A DNA stretch of 64,000 bases, taken from Flavobacterium gelidicaeli. Lineage in GTDB: Bacteria > Bacteroidota > Bacteroidia > Flavobacteriales > Flavobacteriaceae. Shown in pieces: positions 60,700 through 64,000 of this stretch (position 1 is the first letter of the stretch; each line of letters starts with the position of its first letter). The stretch covers positions 1-64,000 of the forward strand of contig NZ_JABSNK010000007.1 in assembly GCF_013294005.1 (NCBI RefSeq), in the 5' to 3' direction. The notes under the pieces are model-generated. The model had not been told where the DNA came from. It did no database searches and worked only from the letters and a program-made list of their open reading frames with translations. Made by a program: the position numbers and the translations under genes.

Positions 60700-61428
60700 C
60701 TATAGTTTTTTAAAAGCGGTTTTTTTTTCGAGGAGAAAATCCATTAAAGTCAAAACATTTTTGCTTGTAGTAATGCTTTTAGATCTTGGGTCTGCGTCAC
60801 AAAACTCCATAAACAAACCTATCTTTTCGGGTTTAATATCCAATGTTTTTTCAAAATAACTTTGATTACAATGTGATTTTACAAAATCTTTAAATAGAAC
60901 TTCAGCTGGTTCTTTTTTTGCGGGTTCTTTATCTTTAATGAATAGGCTTAAAAGCATTCCGCCTATTCGCATGAAGTCAACACCGTTAACTAGTTCGCCT
61001 GTGTAAACGCCTTGTACTTTTGGAGCAGCAGTTCTTTTTTCTAAGGTGTATTGATCTAATTTAGTTTGCTCCCAGCTGTCATCCTTGCTCAATTTTATAG
61101 AAGGCATGTTAGTTACGACAACTTCATTTAACTCTTCGGCGTTTAAAGTTAATTCAACAATAAGTTCGTTGTTTATGAATAGCAAAGGATTTATAGTGAG
61201 TTTTTTTAATTGATGTTCTTTTGAAACAAATACTAAAAGGTCGTTTGTTTTTGCATCAATAGAAAAATTTCCCTCAGCATCAGTTGTAGTGAGTTTTTTT
61301 GTAAAGGAATTAATGACTTCTACATTAGGTATGATATAACTATTGCACATTACTTTTCCTTTAATATTTTGAGAAAAGCAAAGTTGAAAGCTTAGCAATA
61401 GTAAAGCGCTGAGTAGTTTTATCTTCAT
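60700..61428 (-). CDS. Exported CarboxypepD-regulatory-like domain protein
   Basis: This 242-residue protein has a signal peptide (cleavage near residue 20, after FSQ). A carboxypeptidase-regulatory-like beta-sandwich follows at about 20-100 (IKGKVMCNSYIIPNVEVIN, TTDAEGNFSIDA), the module found at the start of Bacteroidota TonB-dependent receptors. The C-terminal half (about 110-242) is unassigned. No receptor barrel follows. Envelope location is likely; the function is unknown. Confidence 0.8.
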   Translation of the reverse strand: MKIKLLSALLLLSFQLCFSQNIKGKVMCNSYIIPNVEVINSFTKKLTTTDAEGNFSIDAKTNDLLVFVSKEHQLKKLTINPLLFINNELIVELTLNAEELNEVVVTNMPSIKLSKDDSWEQTKLDQYTLEKRTAAPKVQGVYTGELVNGVDFMRIGGMLLSLFIKDKEPAKKEPAEVLFKDFVKSHCNQSYFEKTLDIKPEKIGLFMEFCDADPRSKSITTSKNVLTLMDFLLEKKTAFKKL

Positions 61429-61510
61429 AAGTTTATATCTATTAAAGTAATTGTAAAATTATTAAAATAGTCTTAATGAAAACTTAGTAAAGAGGTAATG
61501 TCTTGTTAAA

Positions 61511-62731
61511 TTAAACAGCACTCGCCACAATAAACCCACTAGTCCAAGCATTTTGGAAATTAAATCCACCAGTAATCGCATCGATATTCACAATTTCTCC
61601 TGCAAAATATAGGTTGTTGTGCAACTTACTTTCCATGGTTTTAAAATTGATTTCTTTTAAATCGATTCCGCCAGCGGTTACGAACTCTTCTTTAAAAGTG
61701 CTCTTCCCATTGACTTGAAAGCTTCCGTTTGTTAATTGGTTTGCTAGGTTTTGCAGTTGCGCTTTGGATAGATCAGCCCATTTTGTTTCGATTTCGATTC
61801 CTGAAGCAAGTACTAAACTTTCCCACAAACGGTTTGGGAAGTCAAACGGTGATTTCTTAGATACCGCTTTTTTAGCATGTTCTTGTTTGAGTTCTTTTAA
61901 TTTTATCTCGGCATCATTTGCATCTACATCATTCAGCCAATTCACATAAATGGTAAACTGATAATTTTTGTCATGTAAGATTCGGGCACCCCAAGCGGAT
62001 AATTTTAAAACTGCAGGACCGCTCATTCCCCAGTGGGTAATTAATAAAGGACCGGTTGATTCTAGTTTGCTATCTTTGACCTTAACCGTCGCTAAGGCTG
62101 CTACTCCGGGTAATTCTTTAATTCGAGGGTCTTTGATATTGAAGGTAAACAAGGAAGGCACGGGATTCACAACCGCGTGACCATAGGTTTGTAACATATC
62201 CCAAACTTTAGGATTGCTTCCTGTGGCTAAAACTAATTTTTCGGTAATATAATTTTCCGATTGTGTTTCGATTTTCCAAACGCTTTCTCCTGCGATTTCG
62301 GGCCTGAAAATAGACTGTACACTTTGTCCTGTCAATACTTTGATGCCTAATTTAGTAGTGGCTTCAAGAAAACAGTCGATAATTGTTTGTGACGAATTAG
62401 ATACCGGAAACATTCTGCCGTCATCCTCGATTTTTAATTCGACACCGTGTTTTTCAAACCATTCGATAGTATCACCTGAGCAAAACTGATGAAAAGGTCC
62501 TCGCAATTCTTTCTCTCCACGAGGGTAGAATTTTACTAATTCATTAGGTTCAAAACAGGCGTGGGTAACATTGCAACGCCCACCACCAGAGATGCGGACT
62601 TTTTGCAAAACTTCGGCACCACGTTCTAATATGGCTACTTTTAACTTTGGGTTTTTCTCAACGATATTAATGGCTGTAAAAAAACCTGCTGCACCACCAC
62701 CTACTACTATTATATCAAAATCTTGATTCAT
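61511..62731 (-). CDS. HI0933/YhiN family FAD-dependent oxidoreductase
   Basis: This 406-residue flavoprotein has the N-terminal dinucleotide-binding motif IIVVGGGAAGFFTAI, the RISGGGRCNVTH segment near residue 46 and the C-terminal FAD motif LYFAGEIVNIDAITGGFNFQNAW. These are the hallmarks of the HI0933/BaiN-type family. Physiological substrates are poorly known. The gene lies 29 bases before the GDPD stop on the minus strand, probably in the same transcript. Confidence 0.92.
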   Translation of the reverse strand: MNQDFDIIVVGGGAAGFFTAINIVEKNPKLKVAILERGAEVLQKVRISGGGRCNVTHACFEPNELVKFYPRGEKELRGPFHQFCSGDTIEWFEKHGVELKIEDDGRMFPVSNSSQTIIDCFLEATTKLGIKVLTGQSVQSIFRPEIAGESVWKIETQSENYITEKLVLATGSNPKVWDMLQTYGHAVVNPVPSLFTFNIKDPRIKELPGVAALATVKVKDSKLESTGPLLITHWGMSGPAVLKLSAWGARILHDKNYQFTIYVNWLNDVDANDAEIKLKELKQEHAKKAVSKKSPFDFPNRLWESLVLASGIEIETKWADLSKAQLQNLANQLTNGSFQVNGKSTFKEEFVTAGGIDLKEINFKTMESKLHNNLYFAGEIVNIDAITGGFNFQNAWTSGFIVASAV

Positions 62732-62760
62732 GTTTTTGTTGTTTTTGCTTGAAGCAAAAT

Positions 62761-63438
62761 TTATAATCGATCGGGAAAATCAGAGATGATTCCGTCTACT
62801 TTGTATGATTGTATTCTTTTTATGTCTTCGATTTCGTTCACCGTCCAAGGGAAAACTTGAAACCCAGTCTGTTGCATCTGACTTACATTTTCTGTCGAGA
62901 GCATCTGAAAATCGGGATTTATTGCCTGTGCTTTTATTTTTTTGGCGAAAGCCAAAGCGTCCTCAATACTCGTCTCCGTCAATACGGCAATTGGAATAGT
63001 AGGATTCAGCAAGCGGACTTTTTCCAAATTATCCCACTCAAAACTAGAGACGATAAAATCGCCATATTTCCACTGTTTTTCAGTTACATATTGCTCAATT
63101 ATGCCAACTAATTTGTCAGCTAATCCATTGCTTTTTATTTCGATATTAATGGAGCATTTTCGATCAATAAGATTTAAAACTTCAATTAATGTTGGAATAT
63201 ACTGCTGTCTTTCAATTTGGAATTGCTGTAATTCTAAACGCGTAAAACTATTTACATAACCGCTGCCATTGGTCGTTCTATCGACTGTTTCATCATGAAT
63301 TACCATGATTTCTCCATCAACACTGCTGTGAATATCAAGTTCGATTTGATCCACAGTAAGCGCTAATGCTTTTTGAAAACCAATCAAAGTATTCTCAGGT
63401 TCATAAACTCTAGCACCGCGATGGCCGATCTTTAACAT
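62761..63438 (-). CDS. Glycerophosphodiester phosphodiesterase
   Basis: GDPD enzymes cleave glycerophosphodiesters to glycerol-3-phosphate and an alcohol. The 225-residue protein (ATG at 63438) has the catalytic GHRGARVYEPENTL, the metal-binding ELDIHSSVDGEIMVIHDETVDRTT and the C-terminal FPWTVNE with SDFPDRL. No signal peptide, so it is cytosolic. The TTG at 63456 lies inside the -7 box (63454-63461) and cannot be the start. The promoter lies immediately next to the flotillin terminator. Confidence 0.93.
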   Translation of the reverse strand: MLKIGHRGARVYEPENTLIGFQKALALTVDQIELDIHSSVDGEIMVIHDETVDRTTNGSGYVNSFTRLELQQFQIERQQYIPTLIEVLNLIDRKCSINIEIKSNGLADKLVGIIEQYVTEKQWKYGDFIVSSFEWDNLEKVRLLNPTIPIAVLTETSIEDALAFAKKIKAQAINPDFQMLSTENVSQMQQTGFQVFPWTVNEIEDIKRIQSYKVDGIISDFPDRL

Positions 63439-63453
63439 GCTACTAATTTTTGG

Positions 63454-63461
63454 CAAAGGTA
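63454..63461 (-). promoter_or_regulatory. -7 promoter box TACCTTTG for the GDPD gene
   Basis: Exact TAnnTTTG match on the minus strand. It overlaps the alternative TTG start codon and so decides for the ATG at 63438, with a leader of about 10 bases. Confidence 0.6.
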
Positions 63462-63469
63462 ACTAAAAT

Positions 63470-63505
63470 AAAAAAGCACAAACCAGATTCGATTTGTGCT
63501 TTTTT
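63470..63505 (-). terminator. Intrinsic terminator of the flotillin gene
   Basis: Thirteen perfect pairs (63470-63482 with 63493-63505) with a 10-base loop and flanking A/T runs. It lies about 60 bases past the flotillin stop on the minus strand. Confidence 0.88.
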
Positions 63506-63565
63506 ATTTCGAAAAATAGAGGTCCAAATTTATAAATAAATTTAATTTGGACTTTCTACATTATT

Positions 63566-64000
63566 TTATTTTTCAGTTGGTGTACTGTTCTCGTTTGAGG
63601 TTGTAGGTTTTGCCTCTTCCGCAGTATCGTTTCCTTTTAAATAAGTAGGTAGGTTTAATCCAGCCATGTTAAATAGGTCGTTCAATGGTGGGACTGTTTT
63701 CATCATTCCTGATACAAAGTTGGCAGTTGAACCTGCTCCGTTGTCACCATTATTTCCAGAATCCCAAACAGTGATTTTGTCAATTTTGATATTTTTAACC
63801 GCTTCCACTTGGGTTTTTACTAATTCAGGTAATTTTTCAATTAACAATAATTGGAATGCTTTTGTAGGGTCACCTCCAGCAGCGCTAACAACTTCGCGGT
63901 ATCCTTCTGCTTGTTTTGTTAGAATTTCGTACAAACCTTTTGCTTCCGCTTCCATTTTTGCAAAGATAGCATCAGCTTCTCCTTTTGCTAACTCTCTTGT
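63566..64000 (-). CDS. Flotillin/SPFH family protein, C-terminal part (partial)
   Basis: The frame is open to the right window edge, so the start is outside. The visible 144 residues contain the alanine/glutamate-rich coiled coil typical of flotillins (ELAKGEADAIFAKMEAEAKG, then KQAEGYREVVSAAGGDP) and the conserved segment LIEKLPELVKTQVEAVKNIKIDKITVWD. A flexible acidic tail follows. Flotillins scaffold membrane microdomains. The N-terminal membrane anchor and SPFH domain are not visible. Confidence 0.88.
   Translation of the reverse strand, partial: TRELAKGEADAIFAKMEAEAKGLYEILTKQAEGYREVVSAAGGDPTKAFQLLLIEKLPELVKTQVEAVKNIKIDKITVWDSGNNGDNGAGSTANFVSGMMKTVPPLNDLFNMAGLNLPTYLKGNDTAEEAKPTTSNENSTPTEK

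Overview
The window is chromosomal DNA of a Bacteroidota bacterium, most likely Flavobacterium or a close relative. The DNA is AT-rich. Promoters carry the Bacteroidota -7 box TAnnTTTG, for example at the tRNA-Leu, mvaD and pckA. The gene content also fits: mevalonate-pathway isoprenoid enzymes with a prenyltransferase, lipoproteins with short N/S-C lipoboxes, an M56 peptidase with a TonB-like C-terminus, DUF4407, and Flavobacterium-type intergenic repeats. No rRNA, CRISPR array, intact transposase, integrase or prophage was seen.

Layout. 0.5-5.5 kb: small membrane proteins and lipoproteins, a broken secreted-protein gene (1107-1467), a glycosyltransferase/flippase-like pair and ruvC. 5.5-9.6 kb: ruvC and hemW are separated by a tightly fitted accessory gene with a C-terminal HEPN-type RN-x3-H motif, followed by a cyclase-family hydrolase, a GNAT and an MmcQ/YjbR protein. 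9.7-16.2 kb: one seven-gene operon that looks like a nitric-oxide phosphorelay. It encodes a receiver, H-NOX, an HNOBA-PAS histidine kinase, a FIST (NosP-like) sensor, a second histidine kinase, Hpt and a LytTR regulator. 17-29 kb: an envelope polysaccharide locus with a TPR/beta-barrel exporter, STAS protein, flippase, GT4, GH5-like hydrolase, large PTPS-related membrane protein and a receiver-GT2 fusion. 29-40 kb: mostly housekeeping genes (pckA, saccharopine dehydrogenase-like, M56/BlaI, dipeptidase) with a minisatellite-rich stretch at 37.05-38.35 kb, ending in tRNA-Leu(TAG).

40.2-51.8 kb: a defence island on the minus strand next to the tRNA. It is a type I restriction system (hsdM-hsdS ... 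hsdR) split by cargo: a metallophosphoesterase-STAND NTPase gene, a decayed DUF262 (GmrS-like) fragment and an AbiE-type toxin-antitoxin pair with a palindromic operator. An unidentified coding remnant lies at the far edge. 51.8-64 kb: DUF885 lipoprotein, a cytochrome c domain lipoprotein, an rRNA pseudouridine synthase, and the mevalonate operon (mvaD, mevalonate kinase, UbiA-type prenyltransferase) interrupted by a ParE-type toxin-antitoxin pair. TspO, a CarboxypepD-regulatory protein, an HI0933-type flavoprotein, GDPD and the C-terminal part of a flotillin follow.

The two most interesting assemblies are the two-sensor NO relay (9756-16215) and the layered defence island (40264-51760). The HEPN gene inserted between ruvC and hemW is a third candidate. 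All functional statements come from reading motifs and context; no database search was run.
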